Shown here piece after piece: positions 14,975 through 28,699 of a stretch of DNA of 64,000 nucleotides. Under the pieces are notes generated by a model. It was given only the letters and a program-made list of their open reading frames with translations, had not been told where the DNA came from and did no database searches. How positions within the stretch are numbered: position 1 is the stretch's first letter; each line of letters begins with the position of its first letter. The position numbers and the translations under genes were made by a program. The stretch covers positions 523,501 through 587,500 of the forward strand of contig JARHVA010004230.1 of the NCBI GenBank assembly GCA_037957365.1, written 5' to 3'. The DNA is from Torreya grandis. Taxonomy: Eukaryota > Streptophyta > Pinopsida > Cupressales > Taxaceae.

Positions 14975-15505
14975 GTAGTACATAATTTCATTGAGTCAGG
15001 TGCAAACAACTTGATGATGCCAAATAAGTTAGAAAACATGTTAGTTATAGCATTCTCTCTTATTTCCAAAGGCATACTCTAATTGGATGATGTGATAATT
15101 AAGACTATGGGTATCATCAAGGACTTGAACCTCACTTTGCATGTATGTCCAATCATTTCCATTGAATATGACATCATAGTCATTAATTTCCACCTATTTC
15201 AATATATGCCTTTTTTGAGATTTCATAGCCAATATGGGTAGATACCTATCATTAGATTTGTCACATGTGATACTAAAAACTAGAGATGAGACCAAAGTGA
15301 CCATTAATTCCAAATGTATCTTTAGAATTCATGTAGAGTCTCACTCTCCTAATTCAGTTGAAATAGATTGCACAATGTTGGATCAAGAGGAGAATCCAAT
15401 CCTTTATGAGGATACCACACCCATTAAATGGGTCCCATATGACTTGATGAATGGGCATGTGAGCATTATGAGTGTGAACCATATTATAATGAAAAATAGA
15501 TAGGA
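14975..15505 (+). pseudogene. TE-B: retropepsin-like protease remnant
   Basis: The start reads FIESGANNLMMPNKLE (about 14,980), matching the D-S-G-A active-site region of gypsy aspartic proteases, with Asp replaced by Glu. It continues through a change of frame to the open stretch 15,234-15,503, which contains GRYLSLDLSHVILKTR, as in the conserved C-terminal flank of gypsy proteases. The enzyme would have cut the Gag-Pol polyprotein; this copy is dead. It is followed in the same direction by an RNase H-like domain. Confidence 0.65.
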
Positions 15506-15569
15506 CTAGGTACCTACTGGATTCTTCAAGAGAACCCTGTATTGATAAATCTCATGAAGGCATAAGAGG

Positions 15570-15996
15570 ATCTAAAATTATATTTCAGTTGTATTTTGAT
15601 GGTTTTAATCATAAGAATGGTGTTGTAGATAGGGTTTTGTTAGTCTATCTTTAGGAGAGATATTTCCTTGCATTTAGGTTGTAGTCTAGTTACACAAATA
15701 ATGTTACTAAGTATGAGACATTGATTAAGGGTCTACAATTAGCATAAAATAAGGGGATCAAATTAGTAAAATAATTTGGAAACAATAAACTATTTGTGAA
15801 CTAGGTGTGGACATATAATATGTCCAATGATAACTTGATAAAATATCACAAGAATAGAGTATGGGATATTATCAAAGAATTCAATGCCTTCAATATCTAT
15901 TCCATACTAAGGGTACATAACAATGATGATTATAGACTTGAAACCATAGTTGTATGGTATGGAATTCCACATGATGTAAGGAAAGAGTCCAAATAG
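15570..15996 (+). pseudogene. TE-B: RNase H of the second (archaeal-like) type, upstream of RT
   Basis: The translation shows the order expected of the extra RNase H found in Tat-group gypsy elements: LYFDGF (first acidic residue, about 15,590), TNNVTKYETLIKGLQLA (Glu, about 15,695), FGNNKLFVN (where GDS is expected, so an Asp to Asn change, about 15,775), then SNDNLIKYHKNRVWDII and VHNNDDYRLETI with the last Asp (about 15,910). Stops interrupt it. It lies between protease and RT, whereas in TE-E of this window the same kind of domain follows the standard RNase H. The type assignment rests on motif memory, not a profile search. Confidence 0.65.
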
Positions 15997-16049
15997 CTTG
16001 TAAATATTATGGTCAACTAGTAGTCATGGATAATGCAAATAACTAGTAG

Positions 16050-17330
16050 GTGTTTAAGAGTGATGAACATATCATCAAATTATTAGAGGATGAATCAAAA
16101 TTTAGCTCCATGAACCAAGCACTGATTCAAGTCCAATATAAGGATAAAAACATTCAACTAAAGGGAAATAAGCCACCTAAGGGATTTGTCATGCTGGAAA
16201 GCATATTCAACTTTGACGACTATCTCAAAGGTGAGAATCAAAACATGAGAGTCAAATAATATATATTTATGCATGTGACCATCTATGATGATAAGGCCTT
16301 AAAGGTATGTAAAATATGTTCCCCATCTAAAATAAAAATAATCATCAAAATTAGTAGGAGTTATGATGATATATTTATATGGAGCTATAAATACCTCATG
16401 GGATTTGATCTAAGCTTAGCTCAATAAACCATTAAGCTCAGCTAAAACACAAAGCTAATTACTTAAAAGTAAAACTTTATCAATCCTAAACTCAAGAGTT
16501 TAATGAGGAAGGAAATCTCAAAACTCATCAAATATAATATAATATTTCTAATAAAACACTCTTTATGGGTGGACAACCTAGTGCTAGTGAAAAATAAGAG
16601 TGGATAAATCCAAATGTGTGTAGAATTTAGGTATTTGAATAATGCATCCCTCAATGATCACTACCCCCTCCCACCAATGGAGAAAATCATACAAATAGTC
16701 ACACATAAAGAGACATTATCACTACTAGATGGTTATTTGAGATATAAATAGATACTTATCCAAGAGTGCAATCACTTTAATACTACATTCACTACTAAGT
16801 GGGGTACCTTCGCATATCATAGTATTCCTTTTGTATTGGAAAATGTTAGAGTAACCTACTAAATATCCATGGATATGGGATTCAAGGGACTTATCAATAA
16901 AATCTTCTTGGTCTACCTTGATGATATAACTATTATTTCTAAGTACATAGAAGATCACTTCGGTCATTTAGAGTAAGTATTTGAAAGTTAATGGGAGTTT
17001 GGGATCACTTTGAACCTAAATAAGTGCATGTTTTATGTTAGTAAAGGAAATTTTCCTAGGCATGTCATCTCTAAACATGGTCTAACAATTGATCAAAAAA
17101 GATTCAAGGCCATCTCATCCTTCCCTCTTCCAATTCAAAAGAAGAGTCTTCAGAGCCTCTTCATGACAAAATTTTCTACTCTAACGAATCCCCTCACAAT
17201 AATGCTTAATAAAAGTGTTGCATTTATCTAGACCCTAGAAGGCAAAAGCAATTTTGAGTCCACCAAGTGTACTATCACACAAGTTCCCACCTTTAAAAAC
17301 CATGATTATGTTAATTACATCATAATTTAT
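16050..17330 (+). pseudogene. TE-B: Ty3/gypsy reverse transcriptase remnant
   Basis: A linker with KPPKGFVMLESIFNFDDYLKG (about 16,160-16,225) precedes the RT. RT landmarks follow in order: WVDNLVLVKNKSG (about 16,570), VEFRYLNNASLNDHYPLPP (about 16,620), TTFTTKWGTFAY (about 16,785), and LVYLDDITI with the catalytic DD at about 16,910-16,930. The open stretch 17,010-17,231 holds LNLNKCMFYVSKGNFPRHVIS and KKSLQSLF of the thumb/connection region. Stops and at least one frame change inactivate it. Confidence 0.8.
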
Positions 17331-17915
17331 ACATTTGGTGAATATTAAGGCATCTCAACCATTATTACATAGTAAAATAATGATCATATGGATCATCCTA
17401 TTATTTATTTAGCTAGGTGCTCAAGGATTATAATATTTGTTATAGGTTTATGGAGAAAAATGATGTTATAATCATAAGGGTGATAAAAAAAATTAGACAC
17501 ATGCTCTCCAAAAATAGGATCCATCTCATGGTCATAGATGAAGGTATAAAAGATTTCTTTCTTATGAAGGACATCAATAACAAGATAGTCAGTTGGATCA
17601 CAAAGGTGATGGTGTCCAATGTAGATATCCAAGTCACCAAACAAGCGTGAGGAAAAGGGCTGTGTAAACAACTAGTATAAAATTTGAAAATGAACATTAT
17701 GCAATTCTTTCATTATCCAAAGACCAACCAAAATACCAAGGTACACAAAAAATCTAGATTGAGAACATGATGGACTTCCTTTAGAGCAACATGTACCCAC
17801 CTAGCTTGAATAAAGCCCCATCCAAATATTTTGTGTTACAATCCAATCCTTATTTACTTGTTGATGGTTCAATTTTCAAAATAGACATAGACAAATTTAT
17901 ATTAAGGTAATGTTA
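17331..17915 (+). pseudogene. TE-B: RNase H and integrase stub, truncated
   Basis: The stretch 17,400-17,650 carries the end of the standard gypsy RNase H/connection (LSKNRIHLMV, WITKVM, VDIQVTK). It is followed at about 17,810 by the N-terminal integrase leader: PPSLNKAPSKYF, NPYLLVDGSIFK and DIDKFILR. Homology stops at about 17,915, before the HHCC zinc region, so the element is truncated here by a deletion or another insertion. No matching continuation was recognised elsewhere in the window. Confidence 0.65.
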
Positions 17916-20791
17916 TAGCCCAAATTTTCACCTTAGATAAGTTAAAAAGGCCTTCTCAAATTTGGGATAACATGGAACTATTTTTGGATATATACAAGCT
18001 ACTATAAGAGATTGTTCTCTAGATTATGGTCTACATCCCTTGATCTATCTTTTAGGATCACACACTACACTAGACTAATCACTATTTGGGGTTAAAAAGG
18101 GAAGAAGGAAACTAAAATTAACCTACACTAATAAAGGTGATACACTAAATATATTTCCACAAACATACTTTCATCTGTACTAAGAAGGCAAACTACTAAA
18201 ATTGATCTTAACCCAAAGGTTATTATAGCATAAGTGTTTCTACATTGAGGCATATTGTCATAAAATTCCAAAGTTGAGTAACTATGAGGTATGATATTAA
18301 ACACTGCTAATATCTTTCACACTTAAAAGTATACCTAACAAGCATATACACTTCAGTTAACCTGTTAGAATAAGTAATACTCACAATTCATATAAGAGTA
18401 GAATGGAAGCAAGGAGAAACATTCATCATCACTTGTCATCCAAATGGACTACTTGACATACATAGGAAAGAGTTTTAGAGATTAAAAATAATTTTAAAAA
18501 ACTTTTTTCAAAGGTAAAATAAGATGTCAAACCAGAAGGGATTTGTCATAGCAATTGTGGATTCATTACAATGCCAAAATGGCTTCAATATATAGAGCAT
18601 AGGAGAGGAGAGAAAAGAAGTGAAATTGAAGATTCATCATGAAAATTTTTAAGGTTTGAAGTCTAGTTACAATGAAATAGGATTTATAAAACCAATCATG
18701 AAGTTCTCTTGAACATGTGTCAATATAAAACATAACATCTTATTGAAGATGGCATAGGGACACTTCATATGCTTCTTGAAACTACTTTCTTGATGGTGAG
18801 TCCACCTATTTGTCTTAAACATACTTATAATTACTTGAAACATATGCACTAACTTGGGAAGATGGAAATATTATTTTTGACAATAATATACACCCCTCAC
18901 CTAATGAACTTCTCCTTGCCACTTGTGTTACTTCTTTGCAGTCACTCATTATCCCTCTATGCCTCAATTCTCACAATTATCATTGTAGTTACTTACACAA
19001 ACTTAAGGGGATTAGTTTTATATATTTGGGATATATATTAATACCTTATTTGTTCTATTATCTATCAAATTTACTTCAATTAAACTCAATATCACACCTA
19101 TCACTTCCATTTGGTAATTACCTTCTTGATCACTATTTGATTCAAGGCTATCTAAAATGACTAGCGTACTTGAGGGATCTCAAGGAATGACTATGGTGAT
19201 TATGGGATTTTGATAGTTATAAATCATCTCTGCACTCATTCCATAATGGATTTCACTTATCAATTCCCATATGCACCTTCAAATCACCTCAAATCCTATA
19301 GAAAACATAGAATTTGCCTCATCTATACAAGTGATGATATGAAACAACTTAGTGGTAAGGATCATAAGAGAGTTACAATCATTTCTAGATCAAATTTCAA
19401 TTCAATTAATACCTTTTGAATGTATTTAACACCATATCTTTCTCATTCGGTTCTTGAGAGGGTTTTAAGTCATTCAGGTTCTTAATAATGATTCATAAAG
19501 GTTAAGCCCTTAACCCTAAAAACACTACCACTAAATTTGAGTTAAATAACTTAGAAAAATATCCCTAAGTGATTGAGACATCATGCATTTTTTCCATATA
19601 GATATGAGTTAAAGAATTTTTCTTCTCGATTATCTACTTACATTTTGCACACCCATGAGACAAATTTAGGCCACAATGACCAATTTTGAGTTATTATATG
19701 CAAAAAAATGAATCTTATGGAATATAAAATCTCCCATGAAGTCTTTATAATTATTTTTGAGGGTCATATGTTCACACTAATGTCATTATAATCCATGAGG
19801 GTTCATGCCTATTTCTAGGTCTAGTAGGCATAGACTATGTATTTGAGTATATGACCACTTTTGAATGTTCCTAGTGGTTTTAAGTGATTATAAATATTTT
19901 TTTTACATCTAATTAAAATATATAAAAAATATTAAACTAATTATAAAACTCTTCCATTCATCCTTTCCACTATCCATGTATTATGTTTATGTTTGCCTTG
20001 ATTGTGAAGTGCCTATAGTCTAAGACAAAATAGATGACACTTCCCATATTAGCCTTCCATAAAAGAGAAAATGTAGGTATATTAAAACTCATGAGGATAA
20101 TTTCATCAATTTTCAAAATATTATCACACCCATAAAGGCCTTAATAGATTAAAATTGTAAAATAAGCTACTAGTTATGTGACTATGTGTAGGATTTTTGG
20201 TTGACTGAGTATGAGAATTAAAAACCTAGTTTTAGTTCATCCTTTATTTTTCTCATTTTAATATGAAAATACCATTAATTCTGATATAATAACTTTAATA
20301 TTTTTTTATAATGTTCATCTCCATCTTATACCTCTTATCAACAACTAAACTACATCTTTCATGGGCTTAGACTAGTCTATAGTCCTCCTTTCAAACTATA
20401 AGTGTTAATTTAGGAATACAAGGGATTATTGTAGGTGTTGATTCATGTTTGAGTATTTTGTTTCATCCCTTTTGTTCATCCTAATGTCAATAGGTCCACA
20501 TGACACTTGAAAAAACTTGTCTCCCCCTTGAGATCATGCAATCATTCCTTACCATCAATGCACTAGGTGTCACTTACAATGTGAATTATTCCAAATTCAT
20601 TTAGACCTAAATACATTGCATTTTTATGAGTTTTTCCATCAGTATTTTTATATAGTTAAAAACAAATCCATCCTCTACTCTCTCAACAAAAAAAATCTCC
20701 TTATTGAATTGGCATGTTACTACTAGGCCTATACTACAAAAATGAAGCCACTAGGCTTACCTAGATCTCATGAACTTTCACCAATAGATGA
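17916..20791. other. Unassigned DNA
   Basis: No gene recognised. ORFs at 18,936-19,160 and 19,210-19,419 lack recognisable motifs and have an AT-driven composition. This is the left host flank into which TE-C inserted. Confidence 0.4.
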
Positions 20792-20796
20792 CATTG
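20792..20796. repeat. Left target-site duplication of TE-C
   Basis: CATTG directly abuts the left LTR end. The right flank at 38,179-38,183 reads CATTA. One mismatch in five fits an old insertion and supports the LTR boundaries. Confidence 0.65.
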
Positions 20797-21999
20797 TGTT
20801 GGCTAGATATTTTTTAAATTTATTTAAATATATATAGGTATTCATCGGATTAAACCCCTTCATTTAATGGTGAATCTCTCATATATTTATACTTATCTAT
20901 TAATATTTACTTACAACTTGGATTTATTCACATCGTATACAAATTATGTGTAAAATATTTTGTTTATGGGTATTAATTTAATCACTCTATTCTTGAGCCA
21001 TAAAAATGGTATTTGGTATCAAGTAAGTAGATGATTTTGTAAATTCGATCAGAATTTTGGTTGGTTTTGGGAATAAATAAAAGGAAGGGATTTTTAGGAA
21101 GAAAAGAAATATAAGACATGCACTTCAAAACAAATAGTCCATTGAATTCATTACATCATAAAACATAGATAAGCATATAATTATGTTAATTTATTTAGAA
21201 AAATGACTAAGAAAATGATGAATTCATTTTATCAAAATAGGTATTGAAAATTTTACCATTCCATCTTCATTAAACACATAGAAAGATTACCACAAACCCA
21301 AAGTTCTCTAGAAATCAATCACCTTTCTTATTTACTTTTATCAACAATTTATAAAAAACAATCCACTTATCTTAAACACAAAGTTTAATATTTATTAAAC
21401 TTAATGTATAATTGCTTGATTTCAAAAAAATTCATCCTTTAGCATGTAAACCAACATCTATTTTTATACAAACTCAGATATCTAAAACAAATGAGACTCA
21501 AATTCTCCAAAGCTCATGTGTTACACATAAAATTGAAAGTTGTTGAGAAACATCATCCTTGATTTTTTCTCCTATGGCACATAATAATTGATTACAAGTG
21601 GTGATGTTTAGTCTCCCTATTTGAATCAAACACTAATTCCTTGTATGATATATAGAAATAGCCCTAGTAAACTACTTTTACAAAATAAATTTAAGTAATG
21701 GCATTCAACCAAATTACTTGATTTCTACATTTTTTACAAAGTAGTTTTCCTTTACAAGTATATCACTAAATGATTTTAATTTTACAATACTTATAATTTA
21801 TATATGAAGATAAAAGATAAAATAAAAAAGAAGAAAAGTTTAAGACTTGGGCAAAATTAATCTACTTTATGGACTTGACTTCTACACTTCATGTAATTGA
21901 TATGTTGAGATATCATAATTTGGATTGATGCATCATCATATTTAGCAATTGATTGTCTTTTTATTTCTAACCTTAAAATATCTCTTTTAAATCTTCTAT

Positions 22000-24900
22000 A
22001 ATGAGCTTTAAATTTCTCAAGTCTTAGCTTGTTTATTTTTAGCTCTTCCTAGAATTTGATCAAATCTTTGATGGACTTGGATGTAAAAGCACATATGGCC
22101 TTATCCATCTATTGCTTGAATTTTTTTCTTAACTATTCAACTATTCCTATAACATTAGTGGACCATATACTGGTGAGACCAAAAATAGATTCTTAAAGAT
22201 CTATCTTCACACCTTGTGCATCCTATTCTAACTTATTTATCTCCTCTTCCATGTTTGGAATAATAATTAAGTGAAAAGATAGGAGATATTCTTCTTATTT
22301 TACCTTTTTTTTAGAAGGGTAAATCTATTCCTCAAGTAAAATGTTCTCATCTAAATTAAATAATGCCTATAGACTTTCCTATTAAAGCTTTGGAAAAACC
22401 ATTTTCATTTTCCAACTCAGCGCTTGTTTCCCTTACTTCTATTATCTTATTCAAAATATCATCCTAAGCATCTAGGATGTGTGGAAAAAATATCTAAACT
22501 TTTTGCTTCATTTTATCCATCCATTTATCTATAGTTCTTAGTTTTTCTCTAGTCTCCTCAATTTTAGTTATCACTTGTTGATAAATTACAACTTTTAGAG
22601 CTAATGTCTCTTGAGGAGAAATTAATGCCAGTTTGGTAATTATTTCACACAATTTATCATTTTTGTCCTTTAATTTAATCCTGGTAGCTTTCTCCTCATC
22701 AAGCTTCTAGAAGAGGGTATTTCTCAAGGTCTGTGTATCTTACTTAAGACCTTTTGTGGTGACCTCCACAAGAGATACCATAGTGATTACTAAATTTTCA
22801 ACAACTTCTTCTTTACTTTCCCCCTATGGAGGGACTACTATCTCTACAAAATTCTACCTAGAATATTTAATTATCAATTTGGAGGTGAATTTGGTAGGAT
22901 TGGGATTCTTACCTCTCTTATCTATAATTTTTAGCAATTGTAAATTTATCTTATTGAGATTTATTACTTCTTTTTCTTCCTGGGTGTTTTACATGGCTAA
23001 CTAAGATGAAAACTTTGTATCTATGGGAGTTCTTGAGTGAACAACCATCTATTGATAATAATTTCTAATCATTATTTCTTGTGAAGGAGCTTCTTGTGCC
23101 ACAATTTAGTTCATAACTTCTTTTTCTGACTAATCTTCAACTACTTTTTTCTCTATTTCTTTTTCTTTCTCAACTACCTTCTCTGACTCTTTTCCTTCTC
23201 AAATTATTGTATTTTTGTTTCCTCCATATTCTCCTTAGGATATTTAATAATACCCTTTGTTAATGTATCTAGTTAATTTTTAACTTCTTTTATCTTTTCA
23301 AATAATAATTCTCACAGGGCTTCTTTTTTAGGCTCAACTACTTGCTTTTCTTATTGAATCCCTTGAGATGAATTTGTTTCTTAAATAGTTATTTCTCTAG
23401 GTTCTATTTTGATGGTAGATTTTTATTCTAAAGGAGGTGGTGGTGGTGGCAAAGTAGGTAGAGAAGATGGAAGAGGAGGAGGACTTGCCTCTTTCTGGGT
23501 GGATTTCTTGGAAGATTTAATGATATAAAACTTTGGAGGTGGTATTATAGTTGGAGGGTTTGGAACAAGAGTAGTGGGATGAGTGAAAGTGGGAATGGAA
23601 GTAAGAATATAGGTAGGAATGGATGGAATAGTGGGAATGGAAGGAGTAATGGTGGTTAGAAGAGACCAATGGTGGAGTGGAAATAACTGGTTGGGATGGC
23701 TCCTTATCTTTTACTAAAAAATTATCATCAACATTTTTCTTCAACTTCAACTTATTTATGGGACCTTGGCTACTTTCTCCTTGTGTTATCTCCTTTAATT
23801 TCTATCACACATGCATGGCCTCACTTATCAATTCATTCATGAAATAAACATTATCAAGAAGCCAATTGTAAGTCATTACCAAAACATTTGAAGTTCTCTT
23901 ATAAATTTTTTATCATGATTATCTCTAAAAATGATTGATGGAAGTGGGAAACTATCCCCTCTTACTACATGAAGAGAAACACTTGTAAAAACACCATCAT
24001 CTTCCATATTTTTGAGAACAAAATCTAAATCAAATTCATGAATATGTTCTATAGTCAATCTATTATTATCCCTCCTTCTCATTGCAAACTCATCCTTACA
24101 ATCAATACAAAAATATTCAAGTGTTGGGATATGCATGTACTCAAGAGAAACCATACTCTGAGAAACATTCTTGTAATAAAAATTAGCTCTGGAATCAAAG
24201 TGTACTTGAGTATAATGGTGATAGATTTCTTTCTATACATTTCTAGCTTTATAAATGCTAGGAAAATGATAGTGACCAATCACAATGGGAAAATTGATGG
24301 TAGTTTTATAAGCCTTTGATTCTATATAATGTAATTCAAAAAGTTTTCTACAAAATTCCATGAGGATCCACTTGTCATTAGGATATCTAGGTAGATTGAT
24401 AGGTGCACCTAAAACAATCTTAGTTTGAGATAGGTAAATTCAAGAAATTGATTGAAAATACAACCATATAGTGAAACTGTATCCCATACTTCATCTGATA
24501 ATCTTAAATGTTTTAGAGATTTATCCAATTTTCAAATAAGTTCATAAAAGAAACCATCATTTACTATAATGTAATGTTTCTAGTATTCTGTAAGGACAAA
24601 TTAATGATAATATGCATATATAATCATGGTTGATAGTGTGCCCTTAGTCCTTAGCCTTGAAAAAATCCCACTTGAAGCTATTATATATACAAGATATAAA
24701 TTCATCTTGAAATCAAAAGTCTACAACACATTCTTTAACTATTGATCCATATTATCACTAACCATTCTTTCCCAATCAATCTTGGAAGAACTTTGAGTCA
24801 CGTCAATAGTCCTAATATAAGCATACATTTAAGGTGAGAACCACTTGGCATTATTTTCACCATTGATTCTACAAAGTAATTAAATGATATAATCTTCTTC

Positions 24901-25700
24901 CTAAACAAAATCTGACCTTAATATCTTGATAGGTAACCTACAAGCATGTTTCACTTTATTTAAGTAGTAAGTATTCATTATCTTGATGCACGTTGATGAC
25001 TTAGACTCCCATTAGTTTCTAGCTTTCTCCATAGTTATATCAATCACTTTTAGGGATATTAGAATCTTCAAATAGTAATTGAGGTATTGAACATCTAGTC
25101 TTATAACTACATTCCCAACAACATCCCTTACTATCTTGGGTAAGGAGTCATAATATTCAACACATGTTAGAATAAACTTAAGAAGTTGGGCTGAGCTTGG
25201 GAAAGCCACAACTTGAAGGATTCTACTATTGGTAATGGAATGCAGAAGTGGAATCTTAGCTATGGCCTTTGATATTTCTTAAAAATTGGTCACAAATACA
25301 TGTCCCATATCTATATTAATTATTTCTATTAATTTTGAGGATATACATACCTCAATGGTGTAACCCTTATATTCATACTTCATTTTAGGCTCCTAGGACT
25401 TGGTTCTCTTGACCTTTTCTTTTCACTTTTTACTTGGTTCTAAAACCTCTTCCAATGCCAATAATATAACTTATTAAATTAGTTTCCCATAACTTCTAAT
25501 TCAAATACCTCTTCCTCTTATTTCCTTAAATCTTCTGATCTAGAAATCAATTCTTTTAAACTTTGAAAAACCTTGATAAATTTTAAAAAACACTTACTGA
25601 CTGCTCCAACTAGTTTAGAAATTTCTAAGAAAAGAGTTAATTCATTATTCTTGAGATACCTCTAAGTAAGTTTTAGGTTTTGAGTAATGAGAAGTCCTAA
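22000..25700 (-). pseudogene. Long ORF inside the left LTR of TE-C, function unknown
   Basis: Not recognised. On the minus strand, order from N-terminus: a charged helix-like start (FLEISKLVGAVSKCFLKFIK, about 25,640; ELISRSEDLRK); a compact region with SKAIAKIPLLHSITNSRILQ and DVVGNVVIRLDVQYLNYYLK (about 25,300-25,050); a middle part with SSSKIDWERMVSDNMDQ (about 24,770); LEYMHIPTLEYF and an acidic HEFDLDFVLKNMEDDG (about 24,130-24,000); a Ser/Pro/His-rich segment (23,750-23,520); and a Lys/Glu-rich, coiled-coil-like tail (EEKATRIKLKDKNDKLCEI, about 22,670). Stops and shifts break it. The same order recurs in the right LTR. It could be an accessory ORF, a displaced gag or a captured host gene. 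Confidence 0.6.
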
Positions 25701-25779
25701 AAACTAAGAAAATTATTTTAACGTAATTCAACCTTTAAAATCCTAGTAAGTCACTAGAATTATGCAAATAACTTTGGAT

Positions 25780-25827
25780 TTTCCATGACTGATGACTTTG
25801 GGTTTTCCATGACTGATGAATTCAATT
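25780..25827. repeat. 24-bp tandem repeat, two units
   Basis: Two adjacent 24-bp units starting TTTCCATGACTGATGA, followed by a partial TTTCC. The right LTR of TE-C has four units at the equivalent place (36,912-37,007). They lie just upstream of the LTR-borne ORF on the minus strand. Confidence 0.8.
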
Positions 25828-26408
25828 TTTCCAAATCAAGTTATTTAGGAATATATACCCAAAGTTATGAATGTTGAGAAACTTGATTGAGTAATGAGGA
25901 AGGAAAACCTAAGGTAGTCTTGGATAATGTCTTGTTGGTTTGTCTATGGTCAAGACTTTGGGTTTCCTATGGGCAGTTACTAAGGATCAAAGACCCATAG
26001 TCTTTAGGGGTGGGAAACTTGAACATGAAAGTAAATTTTCATGGCTAGGGTTTGCATAAGGGACTCAATTTCTCAAATATTTAAAAAAAAATTAAATCAT
26101 GATCAATGATTACAAGTACGAATACATGGTTGAAAACACCCATTTATGATAAGAAAATAAAGAGACCAAAGTAAATCAAACCTAGCAGAAAGATAATCAT
26201 GGTGGCATGAATAAAATATATAAAGAAAAAGCACCGAGAAAGAAGCATATAAAATAATTAAAAATCACTTGAAGATGACTTACCCCAAATGCAAATGGGT
26301 CAAAAGTTGAAAGTACTCTTGAGGCTCGAATGGCATAGCTCAGGGTTTATAGGTGTGATTACATAGTTAGATGACTTAGCTGTTAGGTAGGAAAGAGGTG
26401 GAATTTTG

Positions 26409-26412
<4 letters not shown>

Positions 26413-26448
<36 letters not shown>
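26413..26448. repeat. (TA)18 microsatellite
   Basis: An uninterrupted run of about 18 TA units in the left LTR of TE-C. The equivalent place in the right LTR (near 37,590) has only a short AATATATATA tract, so the run expanded after insertion. Confidence 0.95.
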
Positions 26449-26451
<3 letters not shown>

Positions 26452-27239
26452 CAATCCATTAATAAAAATCATGGCAAAACCACATCAGCCTTTGCTCTTT
26501 TTAATTATTTTTCTTGAATTACTTTACTTGCATTAGCTTTTTGAAGTAAATCACTTTCATAAACCCAATTATGTCTAGGTTAATGATTAGTTTAGGTTCA
26601 TAAACTAAAATTGATTTTGTTTATAATATTTAATAATTTCAAAAATTTCAAAAATCCAATTAGGTCTTTGTAATGGAAGTTAGGTTTATAGAACCACTTG
26701 CTTTATTTTAGTAATGAAGTAAAGCAACTTGAGAAACCCAGTTTGCATTGTAAATAAGATAAGGCACTTTAGCTTGTTTGATCTACTAAAGGCGATGAGA
26801 AAATAATGATTTTAGTGATGGATTTAAGTAAATGATTTTAATACTCTAGATTTATTAGGAGTAACTGAGGAACACAAAAATTTAAACACAACAACTACTA
26901 AAAAAATCAAAGGTTTTATTAAATGGACTGACCTAAAAATTACTACTAACTAACATGAGATAGGGGTGCAAAAGATTCAAAGGGGTACCCCAAAATTTGA
27001 AGTGTGAAATTTTGAGGACACCAGATGGCTCCAACTAGGGACATATTTATTTCTATCATAAATCGAGAAATAAGGGTGTGATTTTAGTATCTCTAGTTTC
27101 ACATCTTGTTCATTAGGGACATAATCTTAACAGAAATTTGGTCACATAAACTACAAAATGATTATAAAAACACAAAGTCTAAATAAAATAAAAGAAAGCC
27201 AAAGATTTATTTATGTACATAAGGATATTACCCTGATAC

Positions 27240-28330
27240 TCAATTCATGTATATCTTCAAGTGTTTCCCATTGAAAGGCAATGGTAGTGAAACTCCTTCT
27301 TGATGAGTTAGGAAGAAGCTATCTTTCAAAGCAATGATTTGTATAGTAAAGGGTCATTTCCACAAGGAGTCAAATTTTCCATGCTTCCATTTTTGTTCAT
27401 TTTTTTAATCCAATAGAAGGACTAAATCCACCACTTTAAATTGCCTATCTTAGGAGTTTTTATCAAATATATTCTTTACCTTCATTTGGTGATCTGTTAG
27501 TCAGTCCATAACTTGAACATGAACTTCTTGTAATTTAGTGAGAAACATGACTATCTTGTTTAGTGATTCTTTGTAAGTAATTTTTTAAATAGTTTTGGAT
27601 AACTAAAATATAGGTAGCTCAATATTTATTGGTATCTCAACATCTATTCCAGAAAGTAAGTAAAAAGGAGACATGCCTATAGCTTTCTTCAAGGTGATTT
27701 TGTCAACCCACAATGCATCAAATAATTTCCTTTTCCATGTTCTTTGATTATTGTCCACCAACTTACAGATGATGGTCATCAAGTTCTTATAACTTAATTT
27801 AGCTTGTCCATTACCTTAAGGATAATGATTGGATACATGAACTAGGTCTATCCCATATGAATAATAAAACTAAATCAATTCTACTAAAGAAAAGTTAGTT
27901 GCATTATCTATGACAATTTTATGAGGAACACTAAACCTTACAAAAATATTGTATTTGATGAAATAACATATCACTTCAAAAGTATCATGTTTGACTCAAA
28001 TATATTCAACCCACTTGCTAAAATAATCAGTAGTTGTCAAGATATAACAATGTCTAGCACTTGAGGAAGGATTCAACATACCAATGAAATACATGCCCTA
28101 TTAATAGAATGGTTCATCAATGATTACTAGTTTTAAAGGCAAGGATGGAAAATTGATTCTTCCTAGAAATTTTTGATAGGCTTGATAGTTAGCAACCCAA
28201 TCTAAAGCATCTTGAAAAAGAGTAAGCCAAAAATATCTTTTTCGTAAAATTTTTTGAGCTATGAATCTAGCTGAGAAATGACCTCCACATGTTTTGTCAT
28301 GAAACTCTTCTAATAGTTTGGCTTATTGTT
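27240..28330 (-). pseudogene. TE-C: integrase remnant
   Basis: Reading leftward from the RNase H, the minus strand gives gypsy integrase-like fragments: HVSHXITR-type zinc-region residues are not clear, but pieces of the catalytic core and C-terminal region occur in order. It ends with FFLTHQEGVSLPLPFNGKHL (about 27,300-27,240), as gypsy pol ends often do with a phrase before a FNGKYLK-like motif. Frameshifts are dense. The call rests mainly on position between RNase H and LTR and on this C-terminal motif. Confidence 0.6.
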
Positions 28331-28699
28331 CTTTATCTACATAACAAAAAAAAAACACCATCAATGCCTCTTTTATATAGATCATTATCCCAAATGATGT
28401 AATCTTTGACTTTAGCTTGATAGTGCATTTTTCTTTACATGTTAGATTAGTTGAGAATTTACCATAAGTTAAGAAGTAAGAAATTTTGCTATACCACTCA
28501 TATATTAGATAAAAAAAAGTACCATTGCTAATTTCTCATAAATTTTAACTTAGTGTGAGGTCATCTCTATATCTATATCATCAATTTTCCTTTCTGTCAT
28601 CAATTGGCATAAGCCCTTTCCTCTTACCAATTGTTTAGGTTTGATATCTAGATCAAACACTTGTACCTTTACCACCCAATTACCTCTCAGTAATCCCAA

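Larger units (their letters stand above)
20797..27023 (-). repeat. TE-C 3' LTR (left copy)
   Basis: Length 6,227 bp, collinear with 31,946-38,178 over its whole length; stretches sampled by eye differ at very roughly 15% of positions plus indels. In minus orientation it begins TGGTGTCC at 27,023 and ends CCAACA at 20,797. It contains a decayed long ORF (22.0-25.7 kb), two 24-bp tandem units (25,780-25,827), and a (TA)n tract absent from the other LTR. Confidence 0.85.

Noticed and set aside
17405..17671. Minus ORF of 88 codons overlapping TE-B
   Set aside because: It is opposite a clear RNase H/connection segment on the plus strand and has no motif of its own.
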